Assembly: GCA_900548775.1 (NCBI GenBank)
Contig: URLM01000003.1
Location: 42,286 to 106,285, forward strand
Direction of reading: 5' to 3'
Origin: an uncultured Olsenella sp.
GTDB lineage: Bacteria > Actinomycetota > Coriobacteriia > Coriobacteriales > Atopobiaceae
Length of the DNA stretch: 64,000 nt
The notes under the pieces are model-generated. The model did no database searches. It was not told the origin of the DNA and saw nothing but the letters and a program-made list of their open reading frames with translations. Position numbers and translations under genes: made by a program. Every line of letters begins with the position of its first letter. Within the stretch, counting starts at the first letter, position 1. This document shows, in pieces, positions 18,273 to 30,136 of this stretch.

Positions 18273-19490
18273 CTAGGCGGACTTCTGCCGGTGCCTCCAC
18301 ACAGACTGTACCATCCCCACGGCCATGAGCTGGGCGATCATCGAGGTGGCACCATAGCTAATGAACGGGAGGGGAATGCCCGTGATGGGCATGATCCCCA
18401 TGCACATGCCCACTTCCTCGAGCACCTGGAACGTCCACATGGCCGCACAGCCAACGCACACGAGCTTGCCGAACATCGACTCGCAGCGCATGGCGAGAAG
18501 GATCGTCGAGAGAATCATCCACGCAAAGAGGCCGAGAAGGACGACACCGCCAACAAAGCCAAACTCCTCGGCGAGGAGTGCGAAGACGAAGTCTGTCTGC
18601 GCTTCGGGGAGAAAGCCGTTTCCCGCCTGCGTGGCGCCGCCCACGCCCTTGCCGAGGAGCCCGCCCGACCCGACGGCAATCTTTGCCTGCTGGAGGTTGT
18701 AGCCGTTGTTGGTGGGGTCGACCGAGGGGTCGATGAAAACGATGAGTCGGTTGAGCTGGTAGGTCTTCAACAGGTGCGGGAATCCGTCGATCATCGACGT
18801 CGCGATGATCGCCGCAGACCCCACAACGATGAGCCCGATGGTCACGAGCACCCAGCTTCGCTTTGCCCCCGAGCAGATGATGATGGTTGCCCCAAAGACC
18901 AGGACGACGAGGCCGGTGCCAAGGTCGGGCTGGAGCAGGATCAACCCAAAGGGGACAAGAAGGATGGCACAGAGGCGAACGTAGTCGCGCAGGGACTCTA
19001 TCTTGCCGTTGTACTGCGCGCCGAGCGAGGCCATGAGGTGGATGACGACGAGCTTGGCCAGCTCCGACGGCTGGAACGTGATGCCTATCCCCGGCACCTT
19101 GACCCAGCCGGTTATGCCCTTGGCCGAGTAGCTGAGCCCTGGAATCTTGGGCGCAATCATGAGAACGCAGGCAACGACGAAGAGCACGCGGGTCATGCCC
19201 TGCAGGTTCCTGTAGTCGTTGCGCCAGATGAGGACCGCGCCCACGAGGCCCATGGCAATGCCAACCAGGTGCCTCGGGAAGTTCGCCTCGGGAATGGTGA
19301 GCGAGGCGGACCAGATCACGACGACGCCGTAGACAACGAGCAGAAGGGCAGGTATGAGCTGGGAGAGGTAGAGCGCCCCAAGCGTCTTGCCCACGCGTCC
19401 CGCACCCGAGGACGCAGACCTGGAGGAGCCGCGGTTGAGGTGGTTGCTTGCCGAGTTGAGAAGTCCCTGTCTTCTCGCCATGTCTGCCAC
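18273..19490 (-). CDS. rodA: SEDS peptidoglycan glycosyltransferase RodA
   Basis: A 405-aa polytopic membrane protein of the FtsW/RodA/SpoVE family that polymerises lipid II during cell elongation. Signatures include FQPSELAKLVVI, LLQPDLGTGLVVLVFG, YNLQQAKIAVGSGGLLGKG and the C-terminal TGIPLPFISYGATSM. The N-terminal 40 residues are a Ser-rich cytoplasmic tail. GTG 19490 is preferred because GGAGG lies about 9 bases upstream; ATG 19481 has no comparable site. It pairs with the PBP2 gene 12 bases upstream. Confidence 0.95.
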   Translation of the reverse strand: MADMARRQGLLNSASNHLNRGSSRSASSGAGRVGKTLGALYLSQLIPALLLVVYGVVVIWSASLTIPEANFPRHLVGIAMGLVGAVLIWRNDYRNLQGMTRVLFVVACVLMIAPKIPGLSYSAKGITGWVKVPGIGITFQPSELAKLVVIHLMASLGAQYNGKIESLRDYVRLCAILLVPFGLILLQPDLGTGLVVLVFGATIIICSGAKRSWVLVTIGLIVVGSAAIIATSMIDGFPHLLKTYQLNRLIVFIDPSVDPTNNGYNLQQAKIAVGSGGLLGKGVGGATQAGNGFLPEAQTDFVFALLAEEFGFVGGVVLLGLFAWMILSTILLAMRCESMFGKLVCVGCAAMWTFQVLEEVGMCMGIMPITGIPLPFISYGATSMIAQLMAVGMVQSVWRHRQKSA

Positions 19491-19502
19491 GAGCCTACCC
19501 TC

Positions 19503-21536
19503 CTATCGGTCGACGTTGGTCGTATCGTAGGGCTGGTCATCAGGCTGCCCGTAGATGGCGCCGATGATGTCTCGTACGATGTACATGGCCGAGGAGGCTC
19601 CCGAGAGTACCTTGTCCACGTTGGCACCAACCGCGTACTTGGGGTTCTCCGCAGGCACGAAGGCCATGAACCAGCCCACGGGCTCGCCAACGGAGGTCTG
19701 CTCCGCCGTACCCGTCTTGCCCCGGACGGCGACGTCGAGATTGTTCCAGTGCGTCGCCTGCGTGACAGACTCCTGGTAGACCACCCCGGACAGCCCCTGG
19801 TCAACAATGTCGAGGTAGTCGGACTCCTCGTCAGCGTTGATGATGACCTCGGGATTGTAGTCGATCACCGTTCCAGAGCCCGTTGCACTCTTGACGCTCT
19901 TCAGCACGTGGGGCTTGTAGATGGGGCCACGGTTGGCGATGCCCGCGTAGGCGTCGACCATCTGCATGCAGGTCACGAGAAGGTCTCCCTGGCCGATGGA
20001 GAGGTTCGCGTTGTCGCCTCCCTGCCAGGTGCGCTGCTCGTCGGTCGCGCTCGACCAGTAGTTCCACTTCCACTCGGCATCTGGGACGCGGCCCTGGGCC
20101 TCGCTGGGAAGGTCGATGCCGGTGAGGGACCCGAGGCCGAACTTCTTGAACGTCTCCTGCATGCCCTCGGGGTGGTCCTTGTCGTAGAAGAAGCCCTTGC
20201 CTATCTCGTAGAAGACGACGTCACAGGAGTACGTGATGCCCGTCACGAGGTTCATCTCGCCGTGACCGGAGGTCCACCAGCACTTCATGGGGTAGGCGTC
20301 GCCAAAGCCCGTCCACCAACCCGTGCAGTACCAGGAGGAGCTTGCCGTCGCGATGCCATAGCTCAGGGCAGCAAGCGTGGTGAGTGCCTTGATGATCGAT
20401 CCCGAGGGATACTGTCCGGAGATGGCACGGTTCATGAGCGGGTAGTTGGCACCCTCGGACTGGAGCGACTCCCAGTCGCTCGTCGAGATGCCTCCCACGA
20501 AGATGCTGGGGTTGTAGGTGGGGTAGCTCGCCATGGCGATGACCTCGCCGTTCGTGCAGTCGATTGCGACGGCGCAGGCTCCCGTGGCGGAGTAGCCGGC
20601 CTTCTGCTGGTACTCCACGACCTTGACGATCGACTCCTCGGCCGCCTTCTGGATGTCCATGTCGAGCGTCAGGACCACGTCCGAGCCACTCCTCGGCTCG
20701 ACGTAGGTCGAATAGTCGAGCACGTTCCCATTAGCGTCGACATAGACGGTCTGCTCGCCCGCCACGCCCTGCAGGACGCTCTCGTACTGCAGCTCGACAC
20801 CCGACTGGCCAACCGTGTCGCCAGAGCTGTAATGCACGGCGCCCTCGTCGGAGCTGTCGGTGGAGTTGAGCTGGTCAGAGGTCACGGTGCCCGTGTATCC
20901 AACGACGTGTGCCGCGAGCGATCCGTAAGGGTAGGAGCGCTGGGTCCTCTGGTCGACCGAGACTCCGGGGAAGACCGTGGGGTGCTCGCCGAGGAACGCC
21001 ACGACCCTGCGCGATACGTCGACCGCAACGGAACGTAGGCTCTGAGCCCCCGCCGAGGAGTCCTGCACCTTGCGCTTTACCGCAAGCGCCGGCATGCCGA
21101 TGAGGTTGCCGATGAGCCTGAGCTCGATGTCGTCATCCGCAACGTCAGCCTCGGCAAGGACGGTGAGGCTCGAGCGGTTGCCGACGATCTCCTTGCCGTT
21201 CCTGTCGAGTATGCGACCGCGTGGCGCCGGCACGGAGACGGTGCGAGTACGGTTGGACTCCGCCTGCTGGGTGTACTGGTCGGACGAGAGGAGCTGCATG
21301 GACCAGAGCTTGGCGAGAAGGACTGCGATGATTCCGCCAGAGACGGCAGCCTGGCCCACGAGGCGGCCCTGCGTGGTCGTCTCTGCCGAGGAGTCGGAAC
21401 CCCCGGAGGCCTTGGGGCCGTTTCCGCCGATGTCAAAGGTGAAGTTGGCCTCGGAGCGACCAAATACCAGGAAGACCGCGACGAGCGCCGCAGCGACTGC
21501 GACGCAGACGATGATAATGATGACCGTGAAGCTCAT
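19503..21536 (-). CDS. mrdA: Class B penicillin-binding protein 2 (MrdA-like transpeptidase)
   Basis: A 677-aa transpeptidase that cross-links peptidoglycan with RodA. It has an N-terminal membrane anchor, a Gly/Ser-rich stretch, a second hydrophobic segment, then the PBP dimerisation domain (APRGRILDRNG). In the transpeptidase domain the active-site Ser is in YPSGSIIKAL (SxxK), the second motif is SCD in TYSCDVVFYE, and KTG is in RGKTGTAEQ. An insertion rich in Trp (WYCTGWWTGFGDAYPMKCWW) with Cys lies between the first two motifs and may form a disulfide. It belongs to the mreBCD-mrdA-rodA elongation operon. Confidence 0.94.
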   Translation of the reverse strand: MSFTVIIIIVCVAVAAALVAVFLVFGRSEANFTFDIGGNGPKASGGSDSSAETTTQGRLVGQAAVSGGIIAVLLAKLWSMQLLSSDQYTQQAESNRTRTVSVPAPRGRILDRNGKEIVGNRSSLTVLAEADVADDDIELRLIGNLIGMPALAVKRKVQDSSAGAQSLRSVAVDVSRRVVAFLGEHPTVFPGVSVDQRTQRSYPYGSLAAHVVGYTGTVTSDQLNSTDSSDEGAVHYSSGDTVGQSGVELQYESVLQGVAGEQTVYVDANGNVLDYSTYVEPRSGSDVVLTLDMDIQKAAEESIVKVVEYQQKAGYSATGACAVAIDCTNGEVIAMASYPTYNPSIFVGGISTSDWESLQSEGANYPLMNRAISGQYPSGSIIKALTTLAALSYGIATASSSWYCTGWWTGFGDAYPMKCWWTSGHGEMNLVTGITYSCDVVFYEIGKGFFYDKDHPEGMQETFKKFGLGSLTGIDLPSEAQGRVPDAEWKWNYWSSATDEQRTWQGGDNANLSIGQGDLLVTCMQMVDAYAGIANRGPIYKPHVLKSVKSATGSGTVIDYNPEVIINADEESDYLDIVDQGLSGVVYQESVTQATHWNNLDVAVRGKTGTAEQTSVGEPVGWFMAFVPAENPKYAVGANVDKVLSGASSAMYIVRDIIGAIYGQPDDQPYDTTNVDR

Positions 21537-21545
21537 GGCACGACC

Positions 21546-22109
21546 TTAAAGACCCCTCGTACTGAGGTGGGCCCCACCACCGCGACGACGGCCGCCAACC
21601 GAAAGGCTTGGCCCACCCCCGGTGGAACGGGAGAAGACAAGCGCAAACGGCAGAAATGCGACGATGGTAAGCGCCGCGGTTGGAAGCGTTCTCAGGAACA
21701 GCACGTCAATGAGGGAGGACGACTGCCCGACCATCAGCATGGCGAGGTGGTAGACAAGAGAGACCGCAAGCGTTGCGACCGAGAACTCCACCACGCTCGC
21801 ACCAAGCTCGCCCGACATACGATTGCGGCCGTCCTGCCCCATGAGGTAGGCGGCGGTTGCACAACATCCCGCCATGAGCCCGACCGGACCCGTGGTTGAA
21901 AGGTCGAAGAAGAGCCCCGCAAAAAAGCCCGCAAGGACCCCCTTCCTCCCGCCAACGTTGAAGGCAATGCAGGCGGTGAAGATGAGGGCGAAGTTGGCAC
22001 GGCCGTTACCAAGGGCGATGTTGGGAGCAAGCGCGAGCTGAAGCACCGCACAGACGAAGGCGAGAACCGCCACGTCCCTTCGATCCCTGTTCTTGTCGGC
22101 AACCTGCAT
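21546..22109 (-). CDS. mreD: Rod-shape-determining protein MreD
   Basis: A 187-aa integral membrane protein with about five hydrophobic segments and the family-like motif GVLAGFFAGLFFDLSTTGPVG. It links MreC to the cytoplasmic MreB filament in the elongasome. ATG 22109 is preceded by GGGAGGGGGAG. The longer open frame to 22271 is Arg/Pro-rich and lies inside mreC, so it was rejected. Identity rests largely on position between mreC and mrdA, as MreD sequences are weakly conserved. Confidence 0.88.
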   Translation of the reverse strand: MQVADKNRDRRDVAVLAFVCAVLQLALAPNIALGNGRANFALIFTACIAFNVGGRKGVLAGFFAGLFFDLSTTGPVGLMAGCCATAAYLMGQDGRNRMSGELGASVVEFSVATLAVSLVYHLAMLMVGQSSSLIDVLFLRTLPTAALTIVAFLPFALVFSRSTGGGPSLSVGGRRRGGGAHLSTRGL

Positions 22110-22125
22110 GACGAGCTCCCCCTCC

Positions 22126-23154
22126 CTAGTTCCCGGAAGATGTTGTTGAGGCGGACGAAGACGAGGATCCAGACGAGCTCGAGCCTGAGCCCGAGGAGTC
22201 GGCATCCGAGTTCGAGTCCTCCGATGCGCTCGAAGAGCCGGCAGAGGTCTCCTGGGAGTCGGCCGATGCAACGTCCTCAGAGGTGGCCACCTGGGAATCG
22301 GTCAGCGAGGTGATGACAAGAACCTCCTCGGCATTCTCGGTGTGCGCGTATGGCTCGACGACGATCGTGTAGTACATGGATCCGGGGTTCTTCTCGACGC
22401 TCGTGACCTTACCCAGCGGCAGTCCCTTCGGAAAGACGCCACCAAGGCCACTCGTCACCACGATGTCTCCGACCTCGACCGTCTGGTCGGTGCGAATCAT
22501 GTCGAGACGCACCTCGCCGGCGGCAGAGCCGTCAAGCATGCCCTGCGCCCTGCTTGACTGGACCATCGCCGAGACGCTGGAAGACTCGTCGGTCACGAGC
22601 AGGACCGTGGACGAGGTCGCCCCGCATTCCACGATCTGACCTATGACACCGGACGAGGAGGTCACGGGCATGCCCACAGACAGGCCGGAACTCGTGCCCT
22701 TGTCGATGGTGACCGTGGAGGACCACGAGTCGCTGGACCCAGAGATGATGTGGGCTGCGGTCGATTGCAGGTTATAGCTGCTCTGAAGGTCGAGCAGGCC
22801 CTGAAGACGCGTTGCGGTCTGCTCCGCCTCCTCGAGCTCCGCGTTTCTGCTGCGCAGCTCGTCGTTCTCCGCCTGGAGCTCGGAGAGCGTCGCCTGGTCG
22901 GCCGTGAGGTTCGAGAAGATGTTGCCTAGGCCCTGGAAGGGCATGGTAATGGCAGACCCCACAAGCCTCACTGGCGTTGTGACGGTTTGGAAGGCACCCC
23001 TGACGGCACCGAGCGGACCATCCTCGCCCGTACGCACGCCAACCGTGAAGAGCACGACGGAGATGACGAGACACACCACAAGCTCGCGTCCGCCCGTGCC
23101 CTGGTTGTTGTTGCCAAGCCCCGACGACGGGGCCCTGTTTCCTCCGAGCGGCAC
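22126..23154 (-). CDS. mreC: Rod-shape-determining protein MreC
   Basis: A 342-aa protein with one N-terminal transmembrane helix, a coiled coil near residues 85-120 (LSELQAENDELRSRNAELEE), and the two beta domains of MreC (SGVIGQIVECGATSSTVLLVTD and GDIVVTSGLGGVFPKGLPLGKV). The last ~50 residues are almost entirely Ser, Gly, Asp and Thr, a disordered tail. MreC spans the membrane and organises PBP2-RodA along MreB. It starts 2 bases after the mreB stop. Confidence 0.94.
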   Translation of the reverse strand: MPLGGNRAPSSGLGNNNQGTGGRELVVCLVISVVLFTVGVRTGEDGPLGAVRGAFQTVTTPVRLVGSAITMPFQGLGNIFSNLTADQATLSELQAENDELRSRNAELEEAEQTATRLQGLLDLQSSYNLQSTAAHIISGSSDSWSSTVTIDKGTSSGLSVGMPVTSSSGVIGQIVECGATSSTVLLVTDESSSVSAMVQSSRAQGMLDGSAAGEVRLDMIRTDQTVEVGDIVVTSGLGGVFPKGLPLGKVTSVEKNPGSMYYTIVVEPYAHTENAEEVLVITSLTDSQVATSEDVASADSQETSAGSSSASEDSNSDADSSGSGSSSSGSSSSSASTTSSGN

Positions 23155-23156
23155 GC

Positions 23157-24200
23157 CTACTGTCCCGTACTCTGGACGAAGCCACCGGAGAGCGCGTTGG
23201 CCTCGAGAACCTTGGCGCAGCCGGTGACGACGTTCTCAAGGGCGGTGGGGCTCACGTTGACGGGCACGCCGGTCTCCTCGCGGAGCCTTTGGTCGAGGCC
23301 GCGGAGGAGGCCTCCCCCACCCGTGAGGAGGATGCCGTAGAACATGAGGTCCGAGGCAAGGTCTGGCGGCGTCACGTCAAGCGCGTCCTTGACGGCCTTG
23401 GTGACCTCGTCGAGCGGGCGATCGAGGGCGCGCCTGATCTCCTCGCTCTCGATGCGGACAGTCTTGGGGAGACCGCTCATCACATCACGACCGTTGACCT
23501 CCACGTCGAGCTCCTCTGCCAAGGGCGCGGCAGACCCGACCTTGATCTTGATGTCCTCGGCGGTACGCTCGCCGATGGAGAGGTTGTAGGCGTCCCGAAC
23601 GTGCTCGAGGATGGTCTGGTCGAACTCGTCGCCAGCAGTCCTTATGGACTGCGAGACGACGATGCCCCCCATGGAGATAACGGCGACCTCGGTGGTGCCA
23701 CCACCGATGTCAACGACCATCGAGCCGGTCGGGTCCTCGATGGGGAGGTCGGCGCCAATCGCCGCAGCCATGGGCTCCTCGATGAGGTATGCCTGACGGG
23801 CGCCAGCCTGGATGGTTGCCTCGAAGACGGCGCGCTTCTCAACTGACGTGACGCCCGAGGGGACGCACACCACGACGCGCGGGCGAGGCGACCATGGGTA
23901 GCGACGCTCCCGAGCCTTCTCGATGAAGTACCTGAGCATGACCTCGGTGACGTCGAAGTCTGCGATGACGCCGTCCTTGAGGGGTCGCTCGGCGATGATG
24001 GAACCAGGCGTGCGACCAATCATGCGCTTTGCGTCCGCGCCAACGGCGAGAACCCGGCTCTCGCTCTTGTCGATGGCGACGACCGAGGGCTCGTTGATGA
24101 CGATGCCCTGGCCGCGAACAGCCACGAGCGTGTTGGCGGTGCCAAGGTCAATTGCCAGGTCGCCGCCATATTCGCCGAACAGTGAGTCGAAGATCGACAT
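23157..24200 (-). CDS. mreB: Actin-like cell-shape protein MreB
   Basis: A 347-aa bacterial actin. The phosphate-1 motif is DLAIDLGTANTLV near residue 14, followed by PSGVTSVEKRAV, the phosphate-2 region VVDIGGGTTEVAVIS and the adenosine motif LTGGGGLLRGLDQRL. ATG 24200 follows AAGGAAG. It is the first gene of the mreBCD-mrdA-rodA block, 55 bases downstream of the TPR gene. It forms membrane-bound filaments that guide wall synthesis, which suggests a rod or coccobacillary cell shape. Confidence 0.97.
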   Translation of the reverse strand: MSIFDSLFGEYGGDLAIDLGTANTLVAVRGQGIVINEPSVVAIDKSESRVLAVGADAKRMIGRTPGSIIAERPLKDGVIADFDVTEVMLRYFIEKARERRYPWSPRPRVVVCVPSGVTSVEKRAVFEATIQAGARQAYLIEEPMAAAIGADLPIEDPTGSMVVDIGGGTTEVAVISMGGIVVSQSIRTAGDEFDQTILEHVRDAYNLSIGERTAEDIKIKVGSAAPLAEELDVEVNGRDVMSGLPKTVRIESEEIRRALDRPLDEVTKAVKDALDVTPPDLASDLMFYGILLTGGGGLLRGLDQRLREETGVPVNVSPTALENVVTGCAKVLEANALSGGFVQSTGQ

Positions 24201-24255
24201 AGCTTCCTTATCCCGTCTGCGCACCTAAGAGGCACGCGTTACGTGGTGCGAAGAG

Positions 24256-25629
24256 TTACTGGCCCTGGGACGAGGTACCCGTGGTGGTCGTTCCGGTGGT
24301 GGTCGAGGTGGTTGAGGTGGCTGCGGCGGAGTCTGCGGAGGACGAGGAGGCGCTCGTCGCGTCGCTCGTCACGTTTGTCACCTTCCAGGAGACGCCGTCG
24401 CGGACAAGCGAGATCGTAAAGGTCTGGACGTCGCCCGTCGGGAGGGCGACCTTCGCAGTGACCGTCGACTCCGTCATGCTCCTATCCACCTCGGTGGACT
24501 TAATGGTCGCACCGGAGGGGACCGTGGCCTCGATGGTCTCGGCATCGGAGGCCGGAACCGAGGCAGCGAGGAAGCTGCCGAGGTCAGCGCCGGATGTCTT
24601 GGCATCAAAGAGCTGCTCGACAACGTTCTCCTGAGTTGGCCAGCCATAGCCGCGGTAGTACGCATAGCCGGCAGCCCCGAGTGCGACCACGAGGACCACG
24701 AGGATGGCAATGAACACCTTGAGGCCGCGGTGGTTGTGCTTGCGGCGAATCTTGCGCTCCTTCTTGTCCTGCTCGACAAGGTCCTCCTCAGACACCGAGA
24801 AGAAACCAGTGTCATCCGCAGACGGCATGAGCTCGCCCGAGGCTCCAGTGGGATCGAGGGGGTCATAGCCTCCGCCGTAGCCAGCGGCAGCGAGGAGGGC
24901 ATCGGTGTCCGAGGGACGCTGCTTGCCAGCGATGGCCGCCATCGCCTTGCGGGCAGCGTCATATGATGCCTGGGCCTCGGGAGAAAGCACGAGCGTGCCG
25001 TCCGCCGTGGCATGGTCGAAGGCGTCGACGGCCTCGGACATGCGGTTGGCTGCAACATAGGCCAGGCCAAGGTCGCAATATATCTGGTTCTGGCTCTGGA
25101 GCGGTGCGGAGAAATCGAGGGCCGTGCGATATGCCTCGACGGCATCGACCGGGCGTCCGAGCTGCATGAAGCACCCGCCCAGGTCGCACAGGGCAGACGA
25201 GGGATTGGGGTTCGACTCGTCGATGGCCGCGTTGCGATAGGCGATGCCGGCGTTGCGCGGGTCGCCAAGGCGCTCATATGCGGTACCAAGCGCCATGTGA
25301 GCCTTGTAGGGCGTTGCGTACGAGGTGTCCGAGAGGGCCCGCGTGAGTGCGGTTACTGCCTCTGAAGGATGCCCGGCGGCGAGAAGGGCGCGGCCGCGGT
25401 TGCACGACAGGGGGCCGACCTTGCCATAGGCGGTGTCGCGAAGGGCACTCTCGTATGCAGCGGCGGCGGCCTCATACTGGCCGAGCTTCATGTATGAGTT
25501 GCCCACGAGGTGGTCTACGGGACCCGAGACCTCACCAGGGTTCTTCGCCTGGGAGAGCCTGTCGACCGCAGTGAGCCAGTCGCCCTGCTGATAGGCGGAC
25601 TTGCCCGCCTCGTATGCCTGTTGATTCAC
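24256..25629 (-). CDS. TPR-repeat membrane protein
   Basis: A 457-aa protein. Residues 1-235 form about six TPR-like helical repeats (YEAGKSAYQQGDWLTAVDRL, YMKLGQYEAAAAAYESAL, YERLGDPRNAGIAYRNA and others). A basic stretch (KKERKIRRKHNHRG) precedes one transmembrane helix near residue 310. The extracytoplasmic C-terminus ends in a Ser/Thr-rich tail, so the TPRs face the cytoplasm. GTG 25629 has GAGGGG 7 bases upstream. Its place directly before mreB suggests, but does not prove, a role in envelope assembly. Confidence 0.75.
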   Translation of the reverse strand: MNQQAYEAGKSAYQQGDWLTAVDRLSQAKNPGEVSGPVDHLVGNSYMKLGQYEAAAAAYESALRDTAYGKVGPLSCNRGRALLAAGHPSEAVTALTRALSDTSYATPYKAHMALGTAYERLGDPRNAGIAYRNAAIDESNPNPSSALCDLGGCFMQLGRPVDAVEAYRTALDFSAPLQSQNQIYCDLGLAYVAANRMSEAVDAFDHATADGTLVLSPEAQASYDAARKAMAAIAGKQRPSDTDALLAAAGYGGGYDPLDPTGASGELMPSADDTGFFSVSEEDLVEQDKKERKIRRKHNHRGLKVFIAILVVLVVALGAAGYAYYRGYGWPTQENVVEQLFDAKTSGADLGSFLAASVPASDAETIEATVPSGATIKSTEVDRSMTESTVTAKVALPTGDVQTFTISLVRDGVSWKVTNVTSDATSASSSSADSAAATSTTSTTTGTTTTGTSSQGQ

Positions 25630-25662
25630 GTGAGACCCCCTCGCTTCGACACCGGCAAAACG

Positions 25663-26157
25663 CTATGCGCGGTGTTCGATCGTAATCGAGTTGATGACGT
25701 CGCCCTTACGCAGCTTCGCAATGGTGTCGAGACCCTCGATGGTCTGGCCGAAGACCGTATAGCCCTTGTCGAGGAAGCGCTGCGGCCCAAGGCAGAAGTA
25801 GAACTGGGAGCCAGCAGAGTTGGGGTCGGACGCTCGAGCCATGGCGAGCGCACCGTCCTCATGGCTGTTACGGGGATTGGAGGTGTACTCCTCGTGGATG
25901 CGATACCCAGGGCCACCAGTGCCGTTGCCCGCAGGGTCCCCGCCCTGAATCACAAAGCCCGGCTCATAGCGGTGGAACGTGAGGCCGTCGTAGAAGCCCT
26001 TCTCGGCAAGCTCGCAGAAGTTCGCCACGTGGATTGGCGCGCCCTCGCCGTCGAGACGCACGACGATGGCGCCCTTGCTCGTATCGAACACTGCCACCTC
26101 GTCGCCCTTCACCTCGTACGTGGGGGTGTAGAGCGGTGTGGAACCAAAGAGACCCAT
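25663..26157 (-). CDS. Peptidyl-prolyl cis-trans isomerase, cyclophilin type
   Basis: A 164-aa cyclophilin. Family motifs are visible: FHRYEPGFVIQGGDPAGNGTGGPGY (active-site Arg and the F-Q pair), LAMARASDPNSAGSQFYFCL and YTVFGQTIEGLDTI. It speeds proline isomerisation in folding proteins. ATG 26157 has GGAGGGG just upstream and gives a cytosolic protein. The frame stays open to 26259 and would there encode a short hydrophobic stretch ending in a Cys, resembling a lipoprotein signal; I judged this chance, since the ribosome binding site favours 26157. Confidence 0.9.
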   Translation of the reverse strand: MGLFGSTPLYTPTYEVKGDEVAVFDTSKGAIVVRLDGEGAPIHVANFCELAEKGFYDGLTFHRYEPGFVIQGGDPAGNGTGGPGYRIHEEYTSNPRNSHEDGALAMARASDPNSAGSQFYFCLGPQRFLDKGYTVFGQTIEGLDTIAKLRKGDVINSITIEHRA

Positions 26158-26286
26158 GTCCCCTCCAAAATAATCTGTGCACGACGCCACGACGGCGACG
26201 GCTAGCGATGCAATCATCCATCCATACGATAGTACCAGCAAGCGGACGCCTGCACGCAATCGTCAGACGCACTCGGCGCCCTGAGG

Positions 26287-27336
26287 CTACTGCTCCTCGG
26301 GCTTCCAGGCATCATAGTTCTCGTCGAAGAGCGTCTTGTAGCTGTCGCTCCCCGAGGAGTACCCGATCTTCTTGAGCGGGGCTAGGATCTTCTCCTCCGT
26401 CGTCATCGAGACGGAGAGCTTCCAGGCCTCGCAGATGGCGTCGGAGCGGTTCCTAAGCCAGTTTCCCAACGTCTTCATGTTGGCGATGTCACTTGCATAG
26501 GTGCCGCCACCGTCATCAAGCGAGGCGATGTCGTCGATGAGGTTGGATAGCTCGATTGCGGTCTGATCGGCCGCCGACTTGCCATCAGAGCGCTCTGATG
26601 CGGTCCCGCTCACGCCCGTGGACGTGAGGGCCGAGACGCTCTCGTCAAGCTTCTCGGCATAGGTGCCGAGCTTGTCGTAGTCGTCGCTTATCGCCTGATA
26701 GACCGAGACGGTTCCCGTGTCTGACGAGGATGCCGAGCCAGAGTCATCCGTCGAGTCACCCGAGCCCCCTGACGTCGAGGAGGAGCCGTCCTGGCCGCTG
26801 AGAGAGGAAATGTAGCCAGGATAGCCCGCCATCGAGGTGTCCGCATCCGTCTTTGAGTGCGTGACGTAGAGGTTGGGGTCCCATGGGTGCGTAATCCAGA
26901 GGGCCGTGCCGCCCGCAAGTGCGATGGCGGCGGCAGCGGCGACCATGAGCACGCGCGTGCGCGGCATGCGGTCGTGGCGTACGGTGGCGGACTCGGGGCC
27001 AGGCTCTGAGGGGATTGCGCTCTCTATGCGAGGCATGGCACGAGTGGCGTCCGCACCATCTTCGTCAGCGTCTCCCCCATCGGCGTCGCTTGGTCCCTCG
27101 ACGGTGGGAATCCCGAGGTCACGCACGGCATGGCCTGCCTTAGAGCGCGCGGGGGCGCCCACCGGAGCCCCGCACTTCGGGCAGGCATGGGCGTTGGGAG
27201 GAACCAGGGCACCGCAGGTTGGACACCACACGACCTTGGTGACGGGAATCCTCTGGGTTAGCCCGAGGTCGTACTGGCACACGGGACAGGCGGCAGCACC
27301 CGAGGGTACCTCCGCACCACAGTTTGGACACCTCAT
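26287..27336 (-). CDS. Double zinc-ribbon membrane protein of unknown function
   Basis: A 349-aa protein. Two zinc ribbons open the sequence: CPNCGAEVPSGAAACPVC and CPTCGALVPPNAHACPKC. An acidic linker, one transmembrane helix near residue 140, a Ser/Gly/Asp-rich stretch and a helical extracytoplasmic domain (about 215-349) with no recognised family follow. ATG 27336 was chosen because GGGAGG lies 7 bases upstream; upstream ATGs at 27342, 27360 and 27366 lie within or before that site. Similar zinc-ribbon-plus-membrane proteins are common in Coriobacteriia and uncharacterised. Confidence 0.7.
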   Translation of the reverse strand: MRCPNCGAEVPSGAAACPVCQYDLGLTQRIPVTKVVWCPTCGALVPPNAHACPKCGAPVGAPARSKAGHAVRDLGIPTVEGPSDADGGDADEDGADATRAMPRIESAIPSEPGPESATVRHDRMPRTRVLMVAAAAAIALAGGTALWITHPWDPNLYVTHSKTDADTSMAGYPGYISSLSGQDGSSSTSGGSGDSTDDSGSASSSDTGTVSVYQAISDDYDKLGTYAEKLDESVSALTSTGVSGTASERSDGKSAADQTAIELSNLIDDIASLDDGGGTYASDIANMKTLGNWLRNRSDAICEAWKLSVSMTTEEKILAPLKKIGYSSGSDSYKTLFDENYDAWKPEEQ

Positions 27337-27439
27337 GCACATACCTCCCGTCTCACTCATACCCACTTCAGCTCAGCCAGGCGAACATTCTCGCCATTCC
27401 GGACCCCGCGCACAATACCGTCAAGCAAGACCACACAGA

Positions 27440-30136
<2,697 letters not shown>

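Noticed and set aside
18291..21038. 915-codon plus-strand open frame
   Set aside because: It is antisense to rodA and mrdA, with His/Arg/Gly-rich composition typical of GC-rich antisense frames. The same applies to frames at 2978-3988, 4275-5237, 36962-38347, 42216-44051 and 59937-61469.
26158..26259. Lipoprotein-like signal at the start of the cyclophilin frame
   Set aside because: A strong ribosome binding site directly before ATG 26157 marks the start, and the upstream residues overlap that site.
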